This document shows positions 7,655 to 15,385 of a stretch of 64,000 bases of DNA, in pieces; position 1 is the stretch's first letter, and each line of letters begins with the position of its first letter. The notes beneath the pieces were generated by a model that was not told where the DNA came from, made no database searches, and saw nothing but the letters and a program-made list of their open reading frames with translations. The position numbers were made by a program, and so were the translations under genes. The stretch lies in the NCBI RefSeq assembly GCF_900156685.1, contig NZ_FTOJ01000006.1:62001-126000 (forward strand). Reading direction: 5' to 3'. This DNA comes from Chryseobacterium piscicola (lineage in GTDB: Bacteria > Bacteroidota > Bacteroidia > Flavobacteriales > Weeksellaceae).

Positions 7655-10513
7655 TTACATATAAGCTTCAATTGGCTCACAAGTACAAACTAAGTTTCTA
7701 TCTCCGTAAGCTTCATCTACTCTTGCAACAGTAGCAAAGAATTTGTGATCTCTTACCCAATGTAACGGATAAGCTGCTTTTTCTCTGCTGTACGGTTTAT
7801 CCCAAGAATCAGAAATCACCAATTGCTCAGTGTGAGGAGCATTTTTCAATACGTTGTTTGCCTGATCAGCTTCACCGTTAGCAATCTCATCGATCTCTTG
7901 TTTAATTGCGATAAGAGCTTCTGCAAAACGGTCGATTTCAGATTTGCTTTCAGATTCTGTAGGTTCAATCATCAAAGTTCCTGCAACCGGGAAAGAAACC
8001 GTCGGTGCGTGGAAGCCATAATCCATCAATCTTTTTGCTACATCAGCCACTTCAATTCCTAAAGATTTGAACTGACGGAAATCTACGATACACTCATGCG
8101 CTACTCTACCTTCAGTATTTGAATATAAAATAGGGAAATGTTCTGCTAAGATTTCTTTTAAATAGTTAGCATTTAAAATTGCGTGCTCAGTAGCTTTTTT
8201 CAAACCTGAAGTTCCCAACATTTTGATGTAAGCGTAAGAAATATTTAAAATCAATCCAGAACCGTAAGGCGCTGCAGAAATTCCTTCGATCGCTTCTTTT
8301 GAACCAACTTTAATGTTGGCATTTGTCGGCAAGAAAGGAACCAAATGTTTCGCAACACAAATTGGTCCAACACCAGGACCTCCACCTCCGTGAGGAATAG
8401 CGAAAGTTTTGTGAAGATTAAGGTGACAAACGTCTGCTCCGATGTTTCCTGGACTTGTATATCCTACCTGAGCGTTCATGTTGGCACCATCCATATAAAC
8501 CTGTCCGCCGTGATCGTGAACCAACTGAGTAATTTCTTTAATGTTGGCATCAAAGAAACCGTAAGTTGACGGATACGTGATCATTACCGCTGATAGATTT
8601 TCAGAATTAGCCTCTGCCTTAGCTTTGAAATCTTCGAAATCAATTTCTCCGCTTTCAAGGTTTTTAACGACAACAATTTTCATTCCTGCCATTGCTGCAG
8701 AAGCCGGGTTGGTTCCGTGTGCAGACTGAGGAATTAACACCACATTTCTGTGACCTTCGCCTCTTGAGATGTGATATTCTCTGATCACCATCAAACCTGC
8801 ATATTCTCCCTGTGCTCCAGAGTTTGGCTGAAGTGAAGTTCCTGCAAAACCAGTGATTTCAGAAAGATCTTTCTCTAATTCTTTGATCATTTCCTGATAA
8901 CCTGTTGCCTGATTTACGGGTACAAATGGGTGAACAGCTCCCCAATTATCCCAAGATAGTGGCAACATTTGAGTAGCAGCGTTCAGTTTCATGGTACAAG
9001 AACCAAGAGAAATCATTGAATGAGTTAATGATAAATCTTTTCTTTCAAGACGTTTGATGTAACGCATCAATTCTGTCTCTGTATGGTATTTGTTGAATAC
9101 TTCTTCCGTTAAGATTTCATCTTTTCTAAGATTTTCTTCAGGAATGCTGTATCCTTCTTTTATTTCTAATTTGAAAGTCTGTTTGTCTTTAAACTGAGCA
9201 AAAGAAGCCATTAAAACATTCAGCTTTTCTAATGTTGTACTCTCATTGATTGCAATACTTACAACACCTTCTGTGAAATAGTTTAGATTCAATTTGTGAT
9301 CAAGCATCATTCTCATCAATCTTGCTTTCTCCTCTTCACTCATTACAATTTTCACCGTGTCAAAGATAGGCTCTTCAACGGTCTGATAGCCTAAAGCTTT
9401 CAATCCGCCTTTCAAAGCATTGGCTTTAAAGTGAATTTGGTCAGCAATATAGTTTAATCCTTTCGGACCGTGATACACTGCGTACATTCCTGCCATTACA
9501 GCCAAAAGAACTTGAGCAGTACAGATGTTTGAAGTTGCTCTTTCTCTTTTGATATGCTGCTCTCTAGTTTGTAAAGCCATTCTCAATGCACGTTTTCCGT
9601 ACATATCCTGAGAAACCCCAATGATTCTTCCCGGAATATCTCTTTTGTAATCTTCCTTACAAGAGAAAAATGCTGCGTGAGGACCACCATAACCTAATGG
9701 AATACCGAATCTCTGTGAGGTACCAACGGCACAGTCTGCACCCATTGATGCAGGAGATTTCAATTTAACCAAAGCCATAGGATCACAAGCTACAACAACT
9801 TGTAAGTCTAATTTTTTGTATTCAACGATATCTTCAGTATAGTCTAAAACAATACCGTTTTTACCTGGATATTGTAGTAAAACTCCGTAATAAGATTCAT
9901 TGAATTGGTGTGTTTTGTGGTCACCTACTACGATTTCAATTTCTAAACCTTCGGCTTTTGTTTTTAAAACAGAAACGGTTTGAGGTAAAACCAAGTCAGA
10001 AATAAAGAACTTGTTTGCTCCTGCTTTTTTCTGATCTTTCGTTCTGTTGTTGAAGAACATGTGCATTGCTTCTGCAGCTGCAGTAGATTCGTCCAACAAA
10101 GATGCGTTTGCCAAAGCAAAACCTGTTAAATCGCACACAACAGTCTGATAGTTTAGCAAAGCTTCTAATCTTCCCTGAGCGATTTCCGCCTGATAAGGCG
10201 TGTACGCCGTGTACCAGCTTGGGTTTTCAAAGATATTTCTCTGAATCGCCGATGGCAACAAGGTATTATGATATCCAAAACCGATATAGCTTGTGTAATC
10301 AGTGTTCTTAGCTGCCAATTCTTTAGAATGATTTAGCATCTCGTACTCTGAAAGCGGTTCTGAAATGTTCAGATCATTTTCTAAACGGATTGATGATGGA
10401 ATGGTTTGAGAAATCAATTCTTCGATACTTGAAACGCCCACTTTTTCCAACATTGCCTGCTTATCGGCTTCGTTTAGGGAAATGTGACGGCTCACAAACT
10501 GCTCTGTATTCAT
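7655..10513 (-). CDS. gcvP: Glycine dehydrogenase (aminomethyl-transferring), P protein of the glycine cleavage system
   Basis: A 952-residue fused P protein with both halves in one chain, as in E. coli and most Bacteroidetes. It decarboxylates glycine and transfers the aminomethyl group to lipoyl-GcvH, using PLP. The N-terminal half carries NTLLPSAIQRN and the AMLLDESTAAAEAM-type block (here LLDESTAAAEAMHM). The C-terminal half has the PLP-binding lysine in NLHKTFAIPHGGGGPG (Lys near residue 702), GSCTMKLNA, and QPNSGAQGEYAG. The start at 10513 gives MNTEQFVSRHI, the normal N-terminus. The gene is monocistronic here; gcvT and gcvH are not in the window. Confidence 0.97.
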   Translation of the reverse strand: MNTEQFVSRHISLNEADKQAMLEKVGVSSIEELISQTIPSSIRLENDLNISEPLSEYEMLNHSKELAAKNTDYTSYIGFGYHNTLLPSAIQRNIFENPSWYTAYTPYQAEIAQGRLEALLNYQTVVCDLTGFALANASLLDESTAAAEAMHMFFNNRTKDQKKAGANKFFISDLVLPQTVSVLKTKAEGLEIEIVVGDHKTHQFNESYYGVLLQYPGKNGIVLDYTEDIVEYKKLDLQVVVACDPMALVKLKSPASMGADCAVGTSQRFGIPLGYGGPHAAFFSCKEDYKRDIPGRIIGVSQDMYGKRALRMALQTREQHIKRERATSNICTAQVLLAVMAGMYAVYHGPKGLNYIADQIHFKANALKGGLKALGYQTVEEPIFDTVKIVMSEEEKARLMRMMLDHKLNLNYFTEGVVSIAINESTTLEKLNVLMASFAQFKDKQTFKLEIKEGYSIPEENLRKDEILTEEVFNKYHTETELMRYIKRLERKDLSLTHSMISLGSCTMKLNAATQMLPLSWDNWGAVHPFVPVNQATGYQEMIKELEKDLSEITGFAGTSLQPNSGAQGEYAGLMVIREYHISRGEGHRNVVLIPQSAHGTNPASAAMAGMKIVVVKNLESGEIDFEDFKAKAEANSENLSAVMITYPSTYGFFDANIKEITQLVHDHGGQVYMDGANMNAQVGYTSPGNIGADVCHLNLHKTFAIPHGGGGPGVGPICVAKHLVPFLPTNANIKVGSKEAIEGISAAPYGSGLILNISYAYIKMLGTSGLKKATEHAILNANYLKEILAEHFPILYSNTEGRVAHECIVDFRQFKSLGIEVADVAKRLMDYGFHAPTVSFPVAGTLMIEPTESESKSEIDRFAEALIAIKQEIDEIANGEADQANNVLKNAPHTEQLVISDSWDKPYSREKAAYPLHWVRDHKFFATVARVDEAYGDRNLVCTCEPIEAYM

Positions 10514-10824
10514 TTTTATATATTAGATTTTGTTTGAAAAAAAAGATTCGTAAAATTACGATTTTTAAAATGATTTTGCAACCTAAGTTGCTGTTGGCGA
10601 TTGGCTTTTTGCGATTATACTTGAAATGCATGTTTTTAATCTTGTAAATGCGTCATTATAAGTGATAATTACTAATTTATTTAATTCTTCTATGGACGTG
10701 ATTACGATTGTTATTTATAATGTAAAACCTTGTTCATAGAACAATAATTTAAATTTAAAATTTGAAAATGTCAATGACTTTTGATACAGTTAAAACAGTT
10801 TCTAATAAAAATTACAGTCCATTT
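10514..10824. other. Intergenic region upstream of gcvP
   Basis: AT-rich and without a supported gene. It should hold the gcvP promoter; a loose match (TTG, 20 bases, TAATTTTA) is readable on the minus strand about 30-65 bases before the start codon. I see no glycine-riboswitch-like fold by eye. Confidence 0.3.
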
Positions 10825-10914
10825 AAATTTCCTCAAAATTATTTCCCCAACCCTAAAGGAAGTAATTTTGAGGAAATTTTCAATACATTTTTCCTCCCTT
10901 TAGGGTTGGGGAAA
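10825..10914. repeat. Interleaved inverted-repeat element, copy I (A-B-A'-B')
   Basis: Arm A (10825-10841, AAATTTCCTCAAAATTA) is the exact reverse complement of A' (10863-10879). Arm B (10842-10859, TTTCCCCAACCCTAAAGG) lies in the A/A' loop and is the exact reverse complement of B' (10897-10914). The two helices cannot form as simple nested hairpins: the order is that of an H-type pseudoknot. Short outer inverted repeats (TCCATTT near 10818, AAATGGA near 10919) frame it. A related copy lies at 12490-12567. No transposase is near. Confidence 0.75.
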
Positions 10915-11005
10915 AGAAAAATGGATTAAAAATTTCATTTTGATCCCTTTTCAAATGGTCAGTAAAATCCAGGAAGAGTTGAGAAGAACATTTGGGAGGA
11001 AATAA
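10904..11005 (+). pseudogene. Possible 3' remnant of an unknown gene
   Basis: Directly after repeat copy I, a 33-codon frame without a start runs to TAA at 11003. It reads GWGKEKWIKNF, then IPFQMVSKIQEELRRTFGRK, which looks like a basic amphipathic C-terminus more than random sequence. I do not recognise it. It could be the tail of a gene destroyed when the element inserted, or a chance frame. Confidence 0.2.
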
Positions 11006-11109
11006 TTTCCAATTTCTTTTAGAAGTTAATATCAAATTCCCTAAAACCATCTATTAATCAGCATTTAAAGAAAATTGAAATTTTATTAATTATATTTATT
11101 CTAAATTAA

Positions 11110-11117
11110 TATATTTG
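11110..11117 (+). promoter_or_regulatory. Candidate -7 element (TATATTTG) of the 50-codon gene
   Basis: TATATTTG matches TAnnTTTG exactly. Only four bases (CACT) separate it from the ATG at 11122, so the transcript would be leaderless or nearly so. Confidence 0.5.
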
Positions 11118-11121
11118 CACT

Positions 11122-11274
11122 ATGAATATCATCACTCCATTTAAAGTTCCGCCATTGGCTCCGGCATTCTCTTTCAAGAATGAAGAAATGTTCTGCGAAA
11201 AAAAATCGTGCTGTAAAAAGTTTAAAAAAGGTAAGCGTTGCAAAAAATGCCCGGGAAATAAGAAACTGGCTTAG
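11122..11274 (+). CDS. Small Cys/Lys-rich protein, 50 aa
   Basis: ATG at 11122 and TAG at 11272-11274. The protein reads MNIITPFKVPPLAPAF, then a phenylalanine/glutamate linker, then a basic cysteine-rich tail (MFCEKKSCCKKFKKGKRC, KKCPGNKK) with five cysteines and 14 lysines in all. The cysteine pattern C-x5-CC-x8-C-x2-C could bind a metal or nucleic acid. A consensus -7 promoter box lies four bases upstream of the ATG, which supports it as a real, separately transcribed gene. It converges on the DnaJ-domain gene with only 33 bases between the stops. Function unknown. Confidence 0.6.
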   Translation: MNIITPFKVPPLAPAFSFKNEEMFCEKKSCCKKFKKGKRCKKCPGNKKLA

Positions 11275-11307
11275 CAAAATGTTTGCGATTTTGAGTGTAA
11301 TCAAGTC

Positions 11308-11955
11308 TTACATAAAATTGCTAATCAAAAAATAAATCGCAATCGCAAGAATGACGATTCCCCAAATCAGCAGCATAATCTTAGGATAACCTCTACGATT
11401 GATGACTGTTCTAGGTTGTGGCTTAAATAATTCTTCCGCTCTGTCTCTGAATTTTTCACCATCAGATTCGAAAACCTCTGTTATCGTAATTCCTTGGACT
11501 ACAGTTTTTTGCAAAAGAGAATTTGTGGCATGCAGCAGCAACTGAAATTTTCCGTTTTTAAATTCTGAAATCTTAAAAACTCTTTCTCCGTAAGCTTTTT
11601 CTAAACCAAAAGGTAAAACTTTCACTACATCTGCATTTTGCGATTGCCAGGTGATGATGATTTCCTCTCCTTTTTTCGCATGAATTTTATTCGCCGAAAA
11701 AGTTTTAATCGAAGGCGGAACCGTATATCTGAAACTTTTCTGCAAACTTTCTAAATTCTGGTCGTAGGTAATTCTTCGTCCTTTATCACTTAAAGTTTCA
11801 TAAGCCTCCTGAATTTCTTTAAAACGTTCTGCAAAAAAATCGTCGTTTGGGTTTTTGTCGGGATGGTATTTTAATGAAAGTTTTCGGTAAGATTTTTTGA
11901 TGTCTTCATCTGAAGCATCACGAGAAATCCCGAGAAAATAGTAGTAGTCTTTCAT
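11308..11955 (-). CDS. DnaJ-domain protein with a C-terminal membrane anchor
   Basis: A 215-residue protein. Residues 1-70 form a J domain with the diagnostic HPD at 31-33 (KYHPDK) and typical [19 protein letters not shown] start; it would stimulate the ATPase of a DnaK-type Hsp70. The middle (about 80-165) is a beta-rich domain of unknown type with Ig-like periodicity ([13 protein letters not shown]). The C-terminus carries one transmembrane helix ([18 protein letters not shown]), which places the J domain in the cytoplasm at the inner membrane. It lacks the Gly/Phe and zinc-finger regions of DnaJ itself. Monocistronic. Confidence 0.85.
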   Translation of the reverse strand: MKDYYYFLGISRDASDEDIKKSYRKLSLKYHPDKNPNDDFFAERFKEIQEAYETLSDKGRRITYDQNLESLQKSFRYTVPPSIKTFSANKIHAKKGEEIIITWQSQNADVVKVLPFGLEKAYGERVFKISEFKNGKFQLLLHATNSLLQKTVVQGITITEVFESDGEKFRDRAEELFKPQPRTVINRRGYPKIMLLIWGIVILAIAIYFLISNFM

Positions 11956-12098
11956 TTAGGCTAACAAAAATAAGAATTTTGTAGTTGCGGGCAAAAATAA
12001 AAATGCCACGAATGCCCGAATTCTATTCTTATTATTTTGCTCAACAAAATTTGAATGGGTTTTAATAATGAAAAATTCTAGCATTTTTGGCAAAAAAA

Positions 12099-12118
12099 TC
12101 CGGTGCGTGAACACCGGA
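12099..12118 (-). terminator. Terminator of the 85-residue membrane protein gene
   Basis: TCCGGTG (12099-12105) pairs with CACCGGA (12112-12118). The minus strand continues with seven T. It lies 31 bases past the stop. Confidence 0.7.
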
Positions 12119-12148
12119 ATTAAACAATTTCAATTTAGTTAATAACAC

Positions 12149-12406
12149 TTATGCTGTGCAAGTATTATCTTTTTTGCAGCATCTAGATTTGAATTCTTTC
12201 TTCAACTTTCCTTTCAGTTCCTGATACTGCTCTTCATCCATTTCTCTGATTTTATCTGCCAACCCAAAAGGTGATTTTTCTTTGATTCCGTATTCATTGA
12301 AAATACCTCTTACAAATCTTTTTCTTTCTATTACTTTTCTGGCAACCATTGCAACTCCGGCAACGGCAAGTGCACCTAGAACACCTTTTAATATTGAATT
12401 TTTCAT
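12149..12406 (-). CDS. Small membrane protein with acidic cytoplasmic domain, 85 aa
   Basis: Residues 1-22 are a hydrophobic, glycine/alanine-rich helix (MKNSILKGVLGALAVAGVAMVARK) preceded by one Lys pair, so it is an uncleaved anchor or signal. The rest is charged (RKRFVRGIFNEYGIKEKSPF, then DKIREMDEEQYQELKGKLKKEF) and ends with a Cys-Cys pair and another Cys (CCKKDNTC). It lies downstream of the ECF sigma factor and the 112-residue membrane protein on the same strand, but repeat copy II sits in the 177-base gap. The shared D/SDEE-helix with the 112-residue protein suggests a related role. No family recognised. Confidence 0.65.
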   Translation of the reverse strand: MKNSILKGVLGALAVAGVAMVARKVIERKRFVRGIFNEYGIKEKSPFGLADKIREMDEEQYQELKGKLKKEFKSRCCKKDNTCTA

Positions 12407-12489
12407 TTTCTTAAATTTTAAATTTTACTGCTTTTTGTTTTTATAGAGACGAATTCGTTTTAGTTTTTACTTTACTACTTCTTAAAAAA

Positions 12490-12567
12490 TTCATCAAAAT
12501 TAATTTCCCCAAACCTTAAAGGGTGTAATTTTGATGAAGAAATTTTCCTCCCTTTAGGGTCGGGGAA
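12490..12567. repeat. Interleaved inverted-repeat element, copy II
   Basis: Arm A (12490-12502, TTCATCAAAATTA) is the exact reverse complement of A' (12526-12538). Arm B (from 12504, TTTCCCCAAACCTTAAAGGG) lies in the loop and pairs imperfectly with B' (about 12550-12567, CCTTTAGGGTCGGGGAAA). Arm A differs in sequence from copy I (CATCAAAA against CCTCAAAA) but its partner A' carries the matching change. The B arms are shared between copies. It sits between the 112- and 85-residue membrane protein genes. Confidence 0.65.
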
Positions 12568-12582
12568 AGAAAATTTCTAAAA

Positions 12583-12921
12583 CTATTCGTTGTTTTTTTT
12601 GAAAAATCCGCTAGAGCATTTTTCTCTCCAGACTTCTTTGAATTTTTCTTTTTCCTCGTCAGACATTCCTTCCATTTTATGATGCAAATGTTTTACTTTC
12701 ATATCTCTCATTCCTTTTCCGAATGTGCCATGAAAACCTCCGAAAAGAATTTTACTCAACAACAAAATTCCCATCGCCTGACAGTAATTGATGGTTTTAA
12801 CACCGATAACTTCGGGCAGAATACAGTTCCAAAGCCACATCACAATCAACGCAACGGCAAGAAAAATCAATGGCGGACATAAAAATAAAAGTGCCCAGCT
12901 TTTTTTATATTTATTATTCAT
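12583..12921 (-). CDS. Small membrane protein encoded behind the ECF sigma factor, 112 aa
   Basis: Two hydrophobic segments are visible: about 8-30 (WALLFLCPPLIFLAVALIVMWLW) and about 45-63 (YCQAMGILLLSKILFGGF). The C-terminal half is charged: KVKHLHHKMEGMSDEEKEKFKEVW. It starts 11 bases after the stop of the sigma factor gene, so the two are surely co-transcribed. In other bacteria, membrane proteins in this position often act as anti-sigma factors; this one has no recognisable zinc-binding anti-sigma domain, so that role is inferred from position alone. The SDEEKEKFKEVWREK stretch resembles the helix in the 85-residue protein. Confidence 0.7.
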   Translation of the reverse strand: MNNKYKKSWALLFLCPPLIFLAVALIVMWLWNCILPEVIGVKTINYCQAMGILLLSKILFGGFHGTFGKGMRDMKVKHLHHKMEGMSDEEKEKFKEVWREKCSSGFFKKNNE

Positions 12922-12932
12922 TTTATTTTTTT

Positions 12933-13511
12933 CTAATTATTTAAATCTTCGTACAACTGTCTCAATCTGTTTCTTAAATGCTTCACAGCATAGTTTTTTC
13001 TACTGATGATGGTTTTAATGTTTTCTCCTTGTTCATCGGCAATTTCTTGAAGAGTTTTATTGTTCAGTTCGTTTTCTGTGTAAACCAGTTTCTGTTTTTC
13101 TGGAAGTTCTTCTAAAGCTTCAAAAAGTTTTTTCCAAATTTCGTCCTGAAACATTTTCACATCTGGTCCGGCGCTGTCATCGAGCAACAGAATATCTTTT
13201 ATCGAAAACGATCCGTCTTCTTCTTCATAGACAAAATCTTCCAAGTTTTCGGTTTTCTTTTTCCGGTATTTATCAATGATTTTATTTGAAGTTACTCTGT
13301 ATAACCATCCGCCTACATTTACTATTTCCGAAAGATTGGTTAAACTGCTGAACTGATACCACACTTCCTGCAGAATATCTTCCGCATCTTCGGTATTTTT
13401 CACTTTCGGACGAATGAAAGACATCAGTTTTCCGCCGTAGTTTGATACGGTTTGCGAAATCATGTTTTCCTTTTCCTTCTGTGGCATTGTTATTTTCTCG
13501 GCAATCTCCAT
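12933..13511 (-). CDS. ECF-type RNA polymerase sigma factor, 192 aa
   Basis: Sigma-70 region 2 covers about 25-90 (FIRPKVKNTEDAEDILQEVWYQF, then GGWLYRVTSNKIIDKYRKKK). Region 4 covers about 130-185 (ALEELPEKQKLVY, then LQEIADEQGENIKTIISRKNYAVKHLR). Regions 1 and 3 are missing, as expected for the extracytoplasmic-function class. It would direct RNA polymerase to a small regulon, probably including its own operon. The downstream membrane protein genes follow at 11 bases and after repeat copy II. In-frame ATGs at residues 9 and 17 could also be starts; the first is preceded by no better leader than the others. Confidence 0.9.
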   Translation of the reverse strand: MEIAEKITMPQKEKENMISQTVSNYGGKLMSFIRPKVKNTEDAEDILQEVWYQFSSLTNLSEIVNVGGWLYRVTSNKIIDKYRKKKTENLEDFVYEEEDGSFSIKDILLLDDSAGPDVKMFQDEIWKKLFEALEELPEKQKLVYTENELNNKTLQEIADEQGENIKTIISRKNYAVKHLRNRLRQLYEDLNN

Positions 13512-13657
13512 ATTGCTATGACGATTGTGGTTTTTATTTTACTTTAATGATTTTAAAAAAAATTGAGTAACAGCACAAATTTATATTTAAATAAAAAAAT
13601 AAATTGATAAAATATTGAGATTAGTACTAAAAATAATAATTTCACAAAAAATACCAG

Positions 13658-14245
13658 ATGAACTATTGGAAACACAGTCTTTTATCAAGGAAAAAATTTG
13701 GCGGCAATCCTGAAGATTATTTGCCTGTTCATAAGTTTTTAGATTCCAGCAAGCTTTTTTATTATCATTTGAAGCACCGTATTCTCCTTCACAATACTTA
13801 TGGAATGGAGATATGTATTTCTAAATTTGGAGAATTAGTAACCAACAGTGACGGAAAAAAAATTCTTGTAAGAGACATTGTTGCTGAGCATTGCAAAGAA
13901 GATCTTTTCGGTATAGTTCCTACCCTTATTAACTGGTTTAAATATGCTGATGAAAAAATTTTTGAAGATTTTGAATTGATAACAACGGATGATCAGGTTT
14001 TGAATGACTTTTTAATGAAACCATTGATGATGTCGGGATTACAATCTTCACTTATCATCACGCACAGCAATTTCGGAATCTATCTAGCCAAGGAGGTTCT
14101 TGGTTCTGATTACGCTTTAAAATTATCAAAACTTGTGGAAAATAAAAACATAAACGAACTTTTACAGTATATTAAACTTAAAGAAAAATGGGAATTCACG
14201 CCGAATATGGAAGAATTAAAACAAATGAATGATGAGCATATTTAA
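13658..14245 (+). CDS. Conserved hypothetical protein, 195 aa (DUF6915-like)
   Basis: A soluble protein starting MNYWKHSLLSRKKFGGNPEDYLP, followed by HKFLDSSK and LKHRILLHNTYG. The pairing of a PEDYLPVHKFLDSSK block with a histidine-rich RHRxxLHN block is what I recall for the uncharacterised DUF6915 family; this assignment is from memory. The conserved His residues might bind a metal. The C-terminal half is predicted helical. Its last 17 bases overlap the start of the next gene, so the two are translationally coupled. Confidence 0.55.
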   Translation: MNYWKHSLLSRKKFGGNPEDYLPVHKFLDSSKLFYYHLKHRILLHNTYGMEICISKFGELVTNSDGKKILVRDIVAEHCKEDLFGIVPTLINWFKYADEKIFEDFELITTDDQVLNDFLMKPLMMSGLQSSLIITHSNFGIYLAKEVLGSDYALKLSKLVENKNINELLQYIKLKEKWEFTPNMEELKQMNDEHI

Positions 14246-14732
14246 TTTTTTTTCAAATCTCTTTTCAAAGAAAAACAATTTCCCCAACGCAACGGATCTG
14301 GAAACTTTTCAACCTTTAACGGATGACAATCTTGATGGCTGGGAAAAAGAGCAGTTATTAAGAACAAATGAACTCGAAATCAAGGTGAAAGACAGGTTTG
14401 TGAATTTGATCAGGTCTAAAAATAACCGTTTAAAATTTTCATGGGATAGTGGTAATGACGAGGCTTTTTTAAATTTTGAAGGATACGAAAATACATTTGA
14501 CAATGAAGAATTTTGGGAACTGGAAGAATATCTTATTTTAAAGTTGGAAATCCCCGACGCTGGTGAATTTGAGATGCATGGTGAAGGTTTTCTGATGATT
14601 GAAAATAATAAAGTTGTCGCAAATTTTTGGTCAACTCTACGATTTATGGAAGATTATGACGAAGAAAAAGAAGAAGAAATATGGTCTGAAGCCGAGACAG
14701 AAAAGAAGATTGAAAAACTATTTCAGATTTGA
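14229..14732 (+). CDS. Acidic hypothetical protein, 167 aa
   Basis: It begins inside the end of the previous gene (17-base overlap), which implies translational coupling and a shared function. The N-terminus MMSIFNFFSNLFSKKNNF is a short amphipathic hydrophobic stretch, not a clear signal peptide. The body is strongly acidic, with repeated aromatic-acid pairs (EEFWELEEYLILKLEIP, YDEEKEEEIWSEAE). No family recognised. Acidic partners of this kind are often immunity or chaperone-like proteins, but no toxin domain is visible in the upstream partner. Confidence 0.6.
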   Translation: MMSIFNFFSNLFSKKNNFPNATDLETFQPLTDDNLDGWEKEQLLRTNELEIKVKDRFVNLIRSKNNRLKFSWDSGNDEAFLNFEGYENTFDNEEFWELEEYLILKLEIPDAGEFEMHGEGFLMIENNKVVANFWSTLRFMEDYDEEKEEEIWSEAETEKKIEKLFQI

Positions 14733-14791
14733 GCCCCTAATTTTTTTTTTACTTTGAACTTTTACAAATTATAAAATCTATTACTACAAAT

Positions 14792-14824
14792 AACCCTGCC
14801 AGCGTTTGAAATGCTGGCAGGGTT
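14792..14824. terminator. Long palindrome between convergent genes; bidirectional terminator or REP-like repeat
   Basis: AACCCTGCCAGC (14792-14803) pairs perfectly with GCTGGCAGGGTT (14813-14824). The intervening GTTTGAAAT extends the pairing through a G-T wobble and TTT/AAA, so nearly the whole 33 bases is palindromic. It lies between converging stops. GC-rich palindromes of this type are, from memory, scattered in flavobacterial genomes as repeats, so it may be a REP-like element as well as a terminator. Confidence 0.65.
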
Positions 14825-14853
14825 GAATAATTGTATTATAATTATAAGATTTT

Positions 14854-15297
14854 TTACTTCGATTCCGAAAGATTTTTCACCACTTCCAACCCTTTTGTAA
14901 AACCGTTTTCCATGTGTTCTTGCCAATCTTTCTCGGTCTGTACTTCCACATGAAGTTTTGTTTTGCCATCATAGTCGATGAGGATGTATTTTTCAAAACA
15001 GCCGCTCCATTGCTTTATTTCCATACTTTCGGTGTCTTCTACTCCATTTTCATCAACCATTCCGAGGTGCTTAAAGATCATCTGATTTGGCTCTTCAATA
15101 CTGTCTATTGTAGAAATCATTCCTGCACCTTTAGGGTTTACAAAATAGGTTTTTCCGCCAACTTTCCAATCGGTTTTCATCTGTGAACCCGGACCGAAAA
15201 ATTGAGTCCATTCGCTGTAGGTTTCGGTTCCGAAAAGCGTGTTCCAGATTTTTTGTTTAGGAGCATCTATTATGATTTCGTAAGATAAAGTTTCCAT
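14854..15297 (-). CDS. SRPBCC (AHSA1-like) domain protein, 147 aa
   Basis: A single START-like domain starting METLSYEIIIDAPKQKIWNTLFG and ending in the C-terminal helix FTKGLEVVKNLSESK. The pattern of a beta strand, then AP-x-x-x-IW, GP-G-S and a W-x-VGGK-x-YF hairpin is that of the activator-of-Hsp90-ATPase-like branch of SRPBCC. These proteins bind small hydrophobic ligands or act as stress-linked accessory proteins; no specific ligand can be read from sequence. It is one of three SRPBCC genes in 5 kb, all on this strand, next to VOC-family genes. Confidence 0.8.
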   Translation of the reverse strand: METLSYEIIIDAPKQKIWNTLFGTETYSEWTQFFGPGSQMKTDWKVGGKTYFVNPKGAGMISTIDSIEEPNQMIFKHLGMVDENGVEDTESMEIKQWSGCFEKYILIDYDGKTKLHVEVQTEKDWQEHMENGFTKGLEVVKNLSESK

Positions 15298-15385
15298 ATT
15301 TTAAGTTTTATTATTTTTAATCACGTATTTTCATATACAAATTACTGAGCGCAAAAATCGAAACAATTTGTCTGGTTCTTATCAT

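Noticed and set aside
10390..10647. Plus-strand open frame across the gcvP start
   Set aside because: Antisense to the gcvP N-terminus and its promoter region; no coding signature.
10514..10824. Possible glycine riboswitch upstream of gcvP
   Set aside because: No conserved GGAGAG-type aptamer pattern is readable in the leader.
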